Origin: Pseudolabrys sp. | Lineage (GTDB): Bacteria > Pseudomonadota > Alphaproteobacteria > Rhizobiales > Xanthobacteraceae | Direction: 5' to 3' | NCBI GenBank assembly: GCA_017849615.1 | Contig: JAFIGS010000018.1 | Coordinates: 1-64,000, forward strand | Length of the DNA stretch: 64,000 bases | Shown here: one piece after another, positions 16,303-25,021 of the stretch | Position numbering within the stretch: position 1 is the first letter of the stretch | Layout: every line of letters begins with the position of its first letter | Program-made: the position numbers and the translations under genes | Notes under the pieces: model-generated | Seen by the model: only the letters and a program-made list of their open reading frames with translations | Database searches by the model: none | What the model was told of the DNA's origin: nothing

Positions 16303-17999
16303 GCTGTCTTCCCGGCGGCGCCTGCCGGCGGACCGGCAAAGCTCGCGCCAAACGGACCAATAGCGACCATGTCGACTTCGATGAGGCACGGACCGGGCGC
16401 GGCAAGGGCGCGATCGAGTATCGGCTCGAACGCGGCCATATCGGAGACGCGCACATGCGGCAGGCCGACCGCGGCGCAGAGCAGGGCAAAGTCCGGCGTC
16501 AGGATGTTGGAATAGACGTGGCGGCCGCCATATTGCGCATCCTGGATGTTGCGGATGACGCCATAGCCTTTGTCGTTCATCAGCACGAATACCATGTTGG
16601 CCTGCATCTCGACGGCGGTTGCGAGTTCGCCGATCATCAATTGCGCGCCGCCGTCGCCGATCAAGGCGATGGTCTTGGCCTTGACGCCGGCATGGGCGGC
16701 GCCGATCCCCATGGCGATGCCTTGGCCGATGCCGCCGCCCAGCGCGTGCACACCGAGATGCGGTGCGGCGAGGCGGACATAGCGGTTGCCGAAGGTGCTG
16801 TTCGAGATGGTGACGTCGCGCACCCACGGATGGCCGTTCTTTGACACGCGGGCGCTGAGCGCATCGGCGAGCGGCACGTAAGGTCCGAGCACCTTGTGCA
16901 GGGCCGCTTCGGAGCACTGGCGCGCCGCACCGATGTCCTTGAGGAAACCACCATCGGTATCGAGCTTGCCGGGCAGGCGGCTGAGCAAGCCTTCGAGCGC
17001 AAAACGGGCATCGCCGGCGATGAATTGCTCGACCGGGTAATTGCGGCCGCCCTGGCCGACATCGGCGTCGATCTGTACCAGCGGCGGCAGCGGCATGCGG
17101 TTGTTCTGCGTTTCGTTGCCGCGCAGGCGCGAGCCGACCACGATCATGAGATCGCACTTGGCGTAAATGCCGACGGCATCCGGCGTCATGTTGAAGGCGC
17201 CGAGGCTGCTGGCGTGATCTTCCGGCACCACGGCGCGGCCATTGGTCGAGGTGACGATGCCGAAGCCGCGATCGGCCAGAGCCGTTGCCGCCGTCGCGGC
17301 GCCGCGGGCGCCGCCGCCGAGCCACAGCATCGGACGTTTGGCGTTGCGCACCCGGTCCGCCAGCGCATCGAGCGCGGCATCGTCGGGCTTTCTCAAATCG
17401 ACGCTCGGCCAGCCTGAGACGGTGCGCTTGGCCGTCGGCAGCCGCTGCACGTCCACGGGGATTTCCAGCGACACCGGGCCGGTCGGCGCGGTCAGCGCGT
17501 CGCGGGTCGCCGCCAGCAGCGTCTCGACCGCGGCGCTCGGCTCCCAGATGCGGTGATAGGCCTTGCTCACCGCTTTCAGCATGTCGGGCTGTCGCGGCAC
17601 GTCGTGTATGGCGGCGCGGTCGCGGTCGGCGAATTCGCGGTCGATCTGGGTGGTGATGTGCAGCACCGGCGAACCGGCGGTCAGCGCTTCGACCTGCGAG
17701 CCGGCGGCATTGCCGGCGGCGGTGCCGGTCGAGGTGATGGCGACACCGAGGCTGCGCGATACGCGCGCATAGGCATCGGCCATGTTCATGGCGCCGGCTT
17801 CGCCGCGCGCCGGCACGAAGGTGATGCGGCCCTGGCGCGCAATGGCGTCGAGGATCGGCATGTTGTGGATCGAGATGACGCCGAACACCACGGTGACGCC
17901 CATGTCGGCGAGCGCGCGCGCGATGGCGTCGCCGACCGGCTCGGTCGTTACGGCGCTTTGTGAACTTAGTCGCTCGGTGACGACGATGGGAGCGTTCAT
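16299..17999 (-). CDS. thiamine-diphosphate-dependent enzyme (acetolactate synthase/benzoylformate decarboxylase superfamily)
   Basis: A 566-residue protein with the three ThDP-enzyme domains. The N-terminal pyrimidine-binding domain carries catalytic Glu67 in PARGEAGAMNMADAYAR. The middle domain is around 195-345. The C-terminal PP domain has the GDG...N motif at 448-475. It may decarboxylate a 2-keto acid or ligate/cleave a C-C bond; acetolactate synthase itself is unlikely because no small subunit is nearby and the context is catabolic. It is translationally coupled to the NadX-like gene. Confidence 0.88.
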   Translation of the reverse strand: MNAPIVVTERLSSQSAVTTEPVGDAIARALADMGVTVVFGVISIHNMPILDAIARQGRITFVPARGEAGAMNMADAYARVSRSLGVAITSTGTAAGNAAGSQVEALTAGSPVLHITTQIDREFADRDRAAIHDVPRQPDMLKAVSKAYHRIWEPSAAVETLLAATRDALTAPTGPVSLEIPVDVQRLPTAKRTVSGWPSVDLRKPDDAALDALADRVRNAKRPMLWLGGGARGAATAATALADRGFGIVTSTNGRAVVPEDHASSLGAFNMTPDAVGIYAKCDLMIVVGSRLRGNETQNNRMPLPPLVQIDADVGQGGRNYPVEQFIAGDARFALEGLLSRLPGKLDTDGGFLKDIGAARQCSEAALHKVLGPYVPLADALSARVSKNGHPWVRDVTISNSTFGNRYVRLAAPHLGVHALGGGIGQGIAMGIGAAHAGVKAKTIALIGDGGAQLMIGELATAVEMQANMVFVLMNDKGYGVIRNIQDAQYGGRHVYSNILTPDFALLCAAVGLPHVRVSDMAAFEPILDRALAAPGPCLIEVDMVAIGPFGASFAGPPAGAAGKTA

Positions 18000-18017
18000 G
18001 ACTCTATGACCCGGGCC

Positions 18018-18809
18018 TTAGATGAAACGTGACACGCCGCCGGAGACTTCCAGGCTGGCGCCGGTGATGTAGCTCGCGGCTGGCGATCCGAGGAACACGA
18101 TGGCGCGGGCCGGTTCGTCCGGCGCGCCGAGCCGTTGCAGCGGGATGTGCTTGTCGCGCGCCAGCGCCGTGAACCATTCCTCGCGCGTCAGGCTCTTGTC
18201 GGCGCGCGCCTCGAAGCGGCGCTGCCACTGGCCGGAATCGACGAGTCCGAGAAGGATGGTGTTGACGCGGATGCGCGGCGCAAATTCGGTGGCAAGCGAT
18301 TTGAGCAGGTTCTGCACGCCGGCGCGCGCCGCCGAGGTGCACACCATGTGCGGCTCGGGCTGCAGCGACAGCAACGAATTGACGGCGACGATCGCCGGCG
18401 CGGGCGCAGCGTCGAGCAGCGGCTTGAAGGCGCGCAGCGGCAGGATCTGGCTGAAGAACTTCAGATCGAGTTCTTCGCGCCATTGCGCGTCGGTGGTGTC
18501 GGCAAACTTGGAGACACGGCCCTGGCCGGCATTGTTGACCAGAAGGTCGAGCTTGCCGCCGCTCCAGCCCTTCACCTTGTCGGCGAAGGCATTGACGTCG
18601 CCGCCGTCGAGCACATCGCAGCGCTCCGCCAGCACGGCGCCGGGCTTCACCGTATCGAGCTTGGCCTTGGCGGCGGCGAGGCGATCCGCATCGCGGCCGC
18701 AAATGGCGACGCGCGCGCCTTCCTCGATGAGGATGCGCGCGGCCGCAAGCCCGATGCCGGACGTTCCGCCCGTCACCACCGCGCAAGTATTGGCAAGGCC
18801 CAGATCCAT
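18018..18809 (-). CDS. short-chain dehydrogenase/reductase fold protein with altered catalytic residues
   Basis: A 263-residue SDR fold. The cofactor motif TGGTSGIG is at residues 13-20 and the structural NNAG at 92-95. The catalytic Ser is S145, but the Tyr (expected 13 residues later) is Thr158 and the Lys (four further on) is Arg162, in CTSAARAG. The usual Tyr-x3-Lys proton relay is therefore absent. It may bind NAD(P) without normal dehydrogenase chemistry, or use another mechanism. It lies 18 bases upstream of the ThDP gene and 9 bases after the IclR gene. Confidence 0.88.
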   Translation of the reverse strand: MDLGLANTCAVVTGGTSGIGLAAARILIEEGARVAICGRDADRLAAAKAKLDTVKPGAVLAERCDVLDGGDVNAFADKVKGWSGGKLDLLVNNAGQGRVSKFADTTDAQWREELDLKFFSQILPLRAFKPLLDAAPAPAIVAVNSLLSLQPEPHMVCTSAARAGVQNLLKSLATEFAPRIRVNTILLGLVDSGQWQRRFEARADKSLTREEWFTALARDKHIPLQRLGAPDEPARAIVFLGSPAASYITGASLEVSGGVSRFI

Positions 18810-18818
18810 CGTTGCCTC

Positions 18819-19658
18819 TCAACCGCCGTTGCTGGCCGCGCGCGGTGCGGCGCTGGCGTGCCAGCCGAGACGTTGCGAAATCTCACGGGCCGCCGCCGCG
18901 ACTTCGACGGCGAGCTGATTGTGCCGGGCCCCGCCGGCGAAGTCGGCGGCGTGACCGATGACATTGAGCGCGGCGATCGGCGTGCCCGTCGCGTCGAAAA
19001 TCGCCGCGGCGACCGAGCTGATGCCGGCCTCGAAATTGCCCTCGCTCCAGGCGAGCCCCGCCTTGCGGTCAACATCGAGTTGGGCGTGGAGCTGCGTAAG
19101 CGTCGTCGGCGTTCGCGCGGTCACCGCCTTCAGCACCGTTCCGGCATAGAGCCGATCGACTTTGTCCGGCGGCAGATGCGCGAGAATAATGCGGCCCATA
19201 TTGGCGGCATGGGCGGGCAGGCGGCTGCCGACGCGGATATTGCTGGCGAAGGTGTGGTTCGGCACGCGGCGCGCGAGATAGACGATCTCCTGGCCGTCGA
19301 GCGCGCCGAGATGCGACGACAGGCTCAGGTTTTCGGTGAGCCGCGTCAGCACCGGCACCGCGGTCTGCACCAGGTCTTCGGAGAAGAAGGCTTGCGCCGT
19401 CAGTCCGATCAGGCCGATGCCGATGCGCCAGCCCTGGCCGTCCGGCAGCGCTTCGATGAAGCGCTCGACCTCGAGCGTGTGCAGGAGCCGCAGCAATGTG
19501 GTGCGGTTGATGCCGAGTTCGCGCGCCGTCCGCGACATGTTGGTGACGCGGTCGCCTTCGGCGATATGGCGCAGCAGGCGGGCGGCGCGCTGCACCGGCG
19601 GCGAGACGTAAGGATCGCCGCCGGCTTCCGCCGCGGTTTCATCGACGCGTTCAAGCAT
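18819..19658 (-). CDS. IclR-family transcriptional regulator inside the catabolic operon
   Basis: A 279-residue protein. The N-terminal winged HTH (about 20-85) has VQRAARLLRHIAEGDRVTNM and ELGINRTTLLRLLHTLEVER. The C-terminal effector domain has YLARRVPNHTFASNIRVGSR, LPAHAANMGRIILAHL and ISSVAAAIFDATGTPIAALN, the IclR family pattern. IclR regulators bind palindromic operators and respond to aromatic or short organic acids. It overlaps the hydrolase gene by 8 bases, so it is co-transcribed with the pathway genes. Confidence 0.93.
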   Translation of the reverse strand: MLERVDETAAEAGGDPYVSPPVQRAARLLRHIAEGDRVTNMSRTARELGINRTTLLRLLHTLEVERFIEALPDGQGWRIGIGLIGLTAQAFFSEDLVQTAVPVLTRLTENLSLSSHLGALDGQEIVYLARRVPNHTFASNIRVGSRLPAHAANMGRIILAHLPPDKVDRLYAGTVLKAVTARTPTTLTQLHAQLDVDRKAGLAWSEGNFEAGISSVAAAIFDATGTPIAALNVIGHAADFAGGARHNQLAVEVAAAAREISQRLGWHASAAPRAASNGG

Positions 19659-20484
19659 CGGAAGCCTCGATCAGGTTGACCAGCAGACCGGCCACGGCCG
19701 CGGGGTTCTCCTGCGGCAGGGCATGGCCTGCGCCGGGAATTTCGTGGTAACCGGCCGGGCGAGGCAGTGCGTCGTAAAGCTTGCGCGCGTTGGCCGGCGG
19801 CGTAATGACATCATGAGCGCCAACCGCCACGAGCGTGTTCATGGACAGGCTGGCCGCGTCGGCCAGCAGGTCGCCTGCGCCGAGCGCGCGCGCGGCCTGC
19901 ATGTAACCGACCGGATCGACGGCCGCCATGGCCTCACGCACGGCATTGAGCACAGCGGGTTTGGCCTCGGGCTGATAAACAAGTCGCGCCGCGCGTTTGG
20001 CGGCAAAGTCGCGCGCGCCAAGCGCGCGCAGTTCGTCGATGCGGCCCTGCACGGTTTCCGGCATCGTCTCGCCGGCCTTGACTCCATAGCCGAGCGCCGG
20101 TGATAGCAGCGCGAGCGCGCTGACGCGCACGGGGTGGCGCGCGGCGAAGCTGCCGGCGAACAGGCATCCCAGCGAATGGCCAACCAGCGTGACGCGCTCG
20201 AGACCGAGGGCATCGATAAAGCTCAGCAAGGCGTCGGCGTAGTCATCCGGCCGCGGGAAGGAAGCCACCACCGACCGCGAGCCGCCATAACCCGGCGCGT
20301 GCCAGGCGATCGCGTCGAACGCTTCCGGCAGCGTACCGAACAGCGGCTCGAAACTGCCGGCATTGCTGCCGATGCCGTGCAACAGCACGATCGTGTCGCC
20401 GCGCCTGGTGCCCGGGCGGCGCAGGAAGCCGATGCCTGCTTCGCGGCCCGCCATCACGTCGGTGATGTTGGCGGTGACGGTCAT
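19651..20484 (-). CDS. alpha/beta-fold hydrolase
   Basis: A 277-residue hydrolase. The oxyanion-hole HG is at residues 36-37, the nucleophile elbow GHSLG at 102-106 (Ser104), with Asp225 in GAHDVITP and His254 in GAGHALPQ completing a Ser-Asp-His triad. Such enzymes in aromatic pathways hydrolyse C-C bonds of meta-cleavage products, enol-lactones or esters. Here it is a good candidate for the step after ring opening by the extradiol dioxygenase, though the divergent arm encodes that enzyme. ATGA overlap with the permease gene. Confidence 0.9.
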   Translation of the reverse strand: MTVTANITDVMAGREAGIGFLRRPGTRRGDTIVLLHGIGSNAGSFEPLFGTLPEAFDAIAWHAPGYGGSRSVVASFPRPDDYADALLSFIDALGLERVTLVGHSLGCLFAGSFAARHPVRVSALALLSPALGYGVKAGETMPETVQGRIDELRALGARDFAAKRAARLVYQPEAKPAVLNAVREAMAAVDPVGYMQAARALGAGDLLADAASLSMNTLVAVGAHDVITPPANARKLYDALPRPAGYHEIPGAGHALPQENPAAVAGLLVNLIEASDA

Positions 20485-21356
20485 GGCTTAGTCGAGGGCG
20501 CGCCCGCCGCTTTCGGCAGATAGTGCAGGACGCGGCTTTCGATGGCGGTCACCGCCCAGTACATGGCGATGCCGATCACGGTAAGCAGGGCGATGGCGTC
20601 GAACACCATGGCGGTGTTGGCCTGGCCCTGGCCGAAGCTGATGAGATAGCCGAGGCCGATTTCACCGCCGACCAGTTCGCCGACGGTGATGCCGATCACC
20701 GCGAGCGTTGCGCCGATGCGCAGGCCAGCAAGCAAATTGGGCATCGAGAACGGCAGCATGATCTTGAAGAAGATCTTGGTCCTGCTCATGTTGTAGGCGC
20801 GCGCCAGGTTGACCAGATCGCGGTCCATGATGCGCATGGCCTGCAGCACGTTCACCAGGATCGGGAAGAACACCACGAGGATGGTGACGATCAGCTTGGG
20901 CCAGGCGTTATAGCCGAACCACAGAATGAACAGCGGCGCGAAGGCGACCTTCGGCGCGATCTGCAGCGCCAGGATGTATGGCGACAGCACCTTCTCCCAT
21001 GTTGGCAGCAGGCCGAGCGCGTAGCCGAACACGGCCCCGAGCAGGCCGCCGAGCACGAAGCCGACGATCGACATCGACGCCGTCGACATGAAGTGCTTGA
21101 GCAGATTCTCCTGATTCCAGAGACGGATCATCTCCAGATAGAGATCGCTGACGCGCGGGATGATGTATTTCGGCACCCCGAGCATCGGCGGCAGATATTG
21201 CCAGGCGATCAGCACGACGACGGCGACGGCGACGCTGGCCAGCGGCGCGCCATAGCTGGGCCGCCAGAGCCGCCCCCCGGAGGGGGCGAGCGCCGGGCGT
21301 TGCAGCGTTACGGTGCGATTGGCCGGTTTGCTCATCGCCGTCTCCGCGTATGTCAT
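20481..21356 (-). CDS. ABC transporter permease (NitT/TauT type)
   Basis: A 291-residue inner-membrane permease with about six helices. It contains the EAA-type cytoplasmic loop after IMDRDLVNLARAYNMSRTKI with the FFKIMLPFSMPNLLAGLRIG motif that docks on the ATPase. The start at 21356 makes an ATGA overlap with the binding-protein gene; a shorter start is at 21335. It forms an uptake system with the NMT1-like binding protein and the ATPase encoded beside it. Confidence 0.92.
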   Translation of the reverse strand: MTYAETAMSKPANRTVTLQRPALAPSGGRLWRPSYGAPLASVAVAVVVLIAWQYLPPMLGVPKYIIPRVSDLYLEMIRLWNQENLLKHFMSTASMSIVGFVLGGLLGAVFGYALGLLPTWEKVLSPYILALQIAPKVAFAPLFILWFGYNAWPKLIVTILVVFFPILVNVLQAMRIMDRDLVNLARAYNMSRTKIFFKIMLPFSMPNLLAGLRIGATLAVIGITVGELVGGEIGLGYLISFGQGQANTAMVFDAIALLTVIGIAMYWAVTAIESRVLHYLPKAAGAPSTKP

Positions 21357-22330
21357 GACACGAACTGGTTGGTGTAGAGATCTTCCACCGGCACGGCCGA
21401 CTGGATGATGTTGTTCTGGACGTAGAAGTCCTGAACCTGCTTGATCCGCTTCGGATCGAAGCTGCCGAGCGCCGACGCCGGCGTGGTGGCGTACACTTCC
21501 TTCACGTAGCGGTTCAGGATGGTTTCGATTTCCTTTTCCTTGCCGGTGTGCTGCGGCACCTGGGCGACGTAGTCCTTCGCCGCGGCGACCGGGTCGGCCA
21601 TGCTGTCGCGCATCGCCTGCAGCACGGCCTTGACGAAGCCGCCGACGGCCGCGGGACGCTCTTTGACCATCTTGTCCGAGGTGAGGATGGCCTGCGCCAT
21701 CGCCGGGAAGGTCTTTTCGATCGGGAAGTAATCGAGCGGCACGCCGCCGGTTTCGATTGCCACCGCCCATTCCGGCACGGCCATGATGCCGTCGAGCGAC
21801 TTGGCGATCATGAGCTGGGTCACGCCGGCGGGGCCGACCGCCTGGATCTGCAGTTCGTCGCGCTTGATGCCGTTGGCCGCGAGCACGGCGAGCAGGGCGT
21901 AGTAGCCGGTGTCCTGATAGCCGATGACGCCGAGCTTCTTGCCCTTGAGGTCGGCGAAGCCCTTCATGCCGACTTCCTTGCGGGTGACGAGCGTGAACAG
22001 CGGGTGCGAGCCGAGCTGCGCGACCGCGCGCACCGGCAGGCCGTTCGGCCGCACGATCATCGAGGTTTCGCCGAGGCCGCCGCCGATATCGGCATTGCCG
22101 GCACCGACCTGCTGGGCGACGTCGGCGCCGCCCTTGCCGGTCTGGAAGGTCACTTCGACATTGTTCTTCGCGTAGTAGCCGCGCTTGAGCGCAAGCTGGA
22201 ACGGCAGGAAGGCCGGCAGGAAGCTCGGCGCCGGGAACAGGTAGGTGATCTTTTCCGGCGCGGCAAAAGCCGGGCGGATGGCGGCGGTGGCAATGAGGCC
22301 GCCAAGTGCGGCGCGGCGCGTGATCTTCAT
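21353..22330 (-). CDS. ABC transporter substrate-binding protein (NMT1/THI5-like)
   Basis: A 325-residue periplasmic protein. The first 24 residues form a signal peptide with a twin Arg (MKITRRAALGGLIATAAIRP). The mature domain follows the SsuA/THI5 pattern: FQLALKRGYYAKNNVEVTFQ, then VGAGNADIGGGLGETSMIV and ADLKGKKLGVIGYQDTGYYA. Related proteins bind sulfonates, taurine, pyrimidines or aromatic acids. Given the neighbouring genes an aromatic or heteroaromatic acid is likely, which is inference. Confidence 0.9.
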   Translation of the reverse strand: MKITRRAALGGLIATAAIRPAFAAPEKITYLFPAPSFLPAFLPFQLALKRGYYAKNNVEVTFQTGKGGADVAQQVGAGNADIGGGLGETSMIVRPNGLPVRAVAQLGSHPLFTLVTRKEVGMKGFADLKGKKLGVIGYQDTGYYALLAVLAANGIKRDELQIQAVGPAGVTQLMIAKSLDGIMAVPEWAVAIETGGVPLDYFPIEKTFPAMAQAILTSDKMVKERPAAVGGFVKAVLQAMRDSMADPVAAAKDYVAQVPQHTGKEKEIETILNRYVKEVYATTPASALGSFDPKRIKQVQDFYVQNNIIQSAVPVEDLYTNQFVS

Positions 22331-22399
22331 GTCAGTGAACTCCCCTTGTGTTGACTGGATGACGTTTGGTGTTGTGCGGGCGATTGTCGTTGACGGCGC

Positions 22400-23194
22400 T
22401 CACGCATCTTCGCGCTCGCCGAGATGCAGGGCGTGGAACAGATGCTTGATGATTTCGCTGGCGCGCGGCGTGCCGGCGCGGGCGATCGGATTGTCGCGGT
22501 CGGGCAGGCCGACATTGATCTCTTCGACGATGCGGCCGGGGCCGTCGCTCATGACCAGAATGCGGTCCGACATTGCGACGGCTTCGGAGAGGTCGTGGGT
22601 GATGAGCAGGGTGGTGAGGTTCGACCCGGCGATGGTCGCGGCGAAGCTCTTCTGCAGCACCAGCTTGGTCTGCGCATCGAGCGCCGAGAACGGCTCGTCG
22701 AGCAGCACCACATCGGGATTGATGGCGAGCGTGCGGGCGAGCGCCGCGCGCTGCCGCTGGCCGCCGGAGATCTGGTAGGGATAGCGATCGGCGAATTCGG
22801 TCAGGCGGCAACGCTTGAGTTCGCGCATGGCGCGCTCGCGGCGCTCGGCCGCCGGCATGTCGCGCGCTTCGAGGCCGAACTCCACATTGTGCAGGACCGT
22901 GCGCCAGGGCAGCAGCAAGTCCTTCTGCAACATGAAGCCGACATGCGAACTCGGGCCCGCGACCTCGACGCCATGCAGAGAAACAGTGCCTTCGCTGGGT
23001 TGGTCGAGACCGGCGACGAGATTGAGCAGGGTGCTCTTGCCGCAACCCGACGGTCCGACGACCGAGACAAACTCACCTTCCCCGACATTAAAGGACAAAT
23101 CGCGGACGGCCGTGAACGGCGGCGCACCCGCGGACCGACCGGGGAAGCGGCGTGCCACATCGCGCAGTTGAAGAACGGTCGAGGTCACAGTCAC
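22400..23194 (-). CDS. ABC transporter ATPase (NitT/TauT type)
   Basis: A 264-residue ATPase. Walker A GPSGCGKST is at residues 47-55, Q-loop near Q90, signature SGGQRQRAALA from 143, and Walker B VVLLDEP at 162-168. It is the first gene of the leftward arm and energises the permease and binding protein that follow after a 69-base gap. Its upstream region carries the two GTTCA-N4-TGAAC palindromes. Confidence 0.94.
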   Translation of the reverse strand: MTVTSTVLQLRDVARRFPGRSAGAPPFTAVRDLSFNVGEGEFVSVVGPSGCGKSTLLNLVAGLDQPSEGTVSLHGVEVAGPSSHVGFMLQKDLLLPWRTVLHNVEFGLEARDMPAAERRERAMRELKRCRLTEFADRYPYQISGGQRQRAALARTLAINPDVVLLDEPFSALDAQTKLVLQKSFAATIAGSNLTTLLITHDLSEAVAMSDRILVMSDGPGRIVEEINVGLPDRDNPIARAGTPRASEIIKHLFHALHLGEREDA

Positions 23195-23213
23195 CTAGCG
23201 TTCACTCCGATTT

Positions 23214-23227
23214 GTTCAAATATGAAC
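23214..23227. promoter_or_regulatory. perfect 14-bp palindrome GTTCA-N4-TGAAC, site 1
   Basis: GTTCA AATA TGAAC, 20 bases upstream of the ATPase start on the divergent intergenic segment. It is a candidate operator for one of the two IclR regulators flanking it in the locus. Confidence 0.6.
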
Positions 23228-23249
23228 TTGTCGTTCGTACTTTAAACAA

Positions 23250-23263
23250 GTTCACACCTGAAC
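23250..23263. promoter_or_regulatory. perfect 14-bp palindrome GTTCA-N4-TGAAC, site 2
   Basis: GTTCA CACC TGAAC. Its centre is 36 bases from that of site 1. Same arms, different spacer, which suggests selection on the arms rather than a chance duplication. Confidence 0.6.
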
Positions 23264-23481
23264 GCGGAGCGAGTCAATCCGCGCGATGATCGAAATTTCA
23301 TCGTGCAATGCACCATTTGTTTGCACTGCGGCGCGACAGCACAGGGGATTTTGGCTGTTCTATCTCTCGTTGGCGACGCGGCTGGACGGTCTTTTTAAAC
23401 TGCCTGCAATTTCCGCTTTCCAAAAAATAGTTTTATCTGGTATACGATGTTTAATTAGCGCAACAAATTGAATGGCGCGCG

Positions 23482-24357
23482 ATGGCCAGGAACGAGACTT
23501 CGCCCGAGAATTCAACGCTCAGTGCCGCCTCGGGCGTGCCGAGCGACGAGCGCTACCTCGTGCCGGCGCTCATTCGCGGTCTGACGATTCTTCAGCGCCT
23601 GTCGGGCGAGACTCGCGGTCTCACCTTGTCGGAAGTCGCAGCGGCGCTAGGCGTCACGCGGTCCTCGGCCTACCGGCTGCTGTTCACGCTCGGCCACATG
23701 GGCTTTGTCGTCTTCGACGCCGACACCAAGACCTACGCGCTGGGTCCGGAAGTCCTCCGCCTCGGCTATGGCTACCTGGCATCGCGCGATCTGGTCGAAG
23801 TCGCGACGCCGCATCTCGTGCGTCTGCGTGACCGCACCGGCTGGTCGGCTCATCTCGGGGAACTGCAGGGGCGCGACGTGGTTTATCTCGCCCGCGTCGC
23901 CACGCGGCGCTCGATCGCCAGCACCGTTCATGTCGGCACCCGGCTGCCGGCGCGCGCGACCACGATGGGACGCATTCTGCTGTCGGGCCTGAGCTCCGAC
24001 GAAGTGCGCGATCTCTATCGCGACCAGCCCTATTCCGGCGAAGCCGGGCAGGGCAGCCTCGCCGATCTCGATGCCCAGCTCGCCACCGATCGCGCCAATG
24101 GCGTGGTCGTGCAGGTTTCGGGCTACGAGCCCGGCGTTGCCAGCGTCGCGGCGCCCGTGCGCGACACCAGTGGCCAGATCATCGCCGCCATCAACATCTC
24201 GGCTGTCGCCTTGCTGACCACCGAAACGGATCTGCAAGGCCCGCTCACCGCGGAAGTCGTGGCGACGGCGCAAGCTATTTCACGTGACCTCGGCTTCAAG
24301 GCCGTGGGCGAAGTGGATGGTGCCGGAGGGACGCAGGCGCGTCATTCGGCACGTTGA
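23482..24357 (+). CDS. IclR-family transcriptional regulator opening the rightward arm
   Basis: A 291-residue regulator. After about 25 flexible residues comes the winged HTH (ALIRGLTILQRLSGETRGLT, then EVAAALGVTRSSAYRLLFTL) and the effector domain (YLARVATRRSIASTVHVGTR, LPARATTMGRILLSGL, GVASVAAPVRDTSGQIIAAI). It is divergent from the ATPase gene across a 287-base spacer that holds two palindromes. It is similar in layout to the other IclR at 18819 but clearly a different sequence, so the two may sense different metabolites. Confidence 0.93.
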   Translation: MARNETSPENSTLSAASGVPSDERYLVPALIRGLTILQRLSGETRGLTLSEVAAALGVTRSSAYRLLFTLGHMGFVVFDADTKTYALGPEVLRLGYGYLASRDLVEVATPHLVRLRDRTGWSAHLGELQGRDVVYLARVATRRSIASTVHVGTRLPARATTMGRILLSGLSSDEVRDLYRDQPYSGEAGQGSLADLDAQLATDRANGVVVQVSGYEPGVASVAAPVRDTSGQIIAAINISAVALLTTETDLQGPLTAEVVATAQAISRDLGFKAVGEVDGAGGTQARHSAR

Positions 24358-24399
24358 AGACCAGCGAACAGTAAACCCGGCATACCAAGGAGTTGAAAC

Positions 24400-24924
24400 A
24401 TGGATGATGTGACCCGTCGGTCCTGGGACCGCCCCGAAGGCGCAAGCTTCGAAGACTGGATGAAGAGCCGCGTCGCCCGCGTCTCGGACCGCGCCTATGA
24501 CTGGAACGCGCTCAAGTTCCAGGCCGATTTCGATCCGAAGTATCGTCGCGCGCAGAAGCGCTTCATCGGCACCGGCGGCACGGGCGTCGCGAAGGACACG
24601 AATGTGATCCCGGCCGAGCATTTCACGCTGTCGAACATGATCATTCCCGCCGGCGGCGAAGGCCCGATGCATCTGCACACCGATGCCGAGGAAGTCTTCT
24701 TCGTGCTGCGGGGCAAGATCAAGGTCATGGTCGAGAAGGACGGCGAGTATTTCGAGACCATCCTCAATGAGCGCGATTGCGTCTCGGTGCCGCCCGGCGT
24801 TTATCGCGGCGAAATCAACATCGGCGAGGAAGACGCGATCATGATGGTGATGATCGGTTCGCCCAAGCCGGTGACGCCGACCTATCCGCCGGATCATCCG
24901 CTCGCCAAGGTCAAGCGCGGCTGA
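24400..24924 (+). CDS. cupin-domain protein
   Basis: A 174-residue protein with one cupin barrel (about 70-150). The metal-binding motif 1 is GPMHLHTDAEEVFFVLRGKI, giving His91, His93 and Glu97/98. Motif 2 is around VSVPPGVYRGEINIGEEDA, where the usual His is replaced (Tyr-Arg). Cupins of this size include dioxygenases, isomerases and ligand-binding proteins. An AAGGAG sits upstream of the start. In this operon it may act on a ring-cleavage intermediate. Confidence 0.85.
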   Translation: MDDVTRRSWDRPEGASFEDWMKSRVARVSDRAYDWNALKFQADFDPKYRRAQKRFIGTGGTGVAKDTNVIPAEHFTLSNMIIPAGGEGPMHLHTDAEEVFFVLRGKIKVMVEKDGEYFETILNERDCVSVPPGVYRGEINIGEEDAIMMVMIGSPKPVTPTYPPDHPLAKVKRG

Positions 24925-25021
24925 GGTCGCATGACGGCTCCAGCGGCCGCCGCTCATGCGGTGGCGGCCGCTTCTGACTTGTTGCTGTATCCGGTCCGGC
25001 CGGGACGAGGGAGTTTATGAC

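Noticed and set aside
15460-17325. Apparent 621-codon fusion extending the NadX-like protein upstream
   Set aside because: The extra N-terminal part is Arg-rich out-of-frame ThDP-gene sequence; ATGA at 16302 is the natural start.
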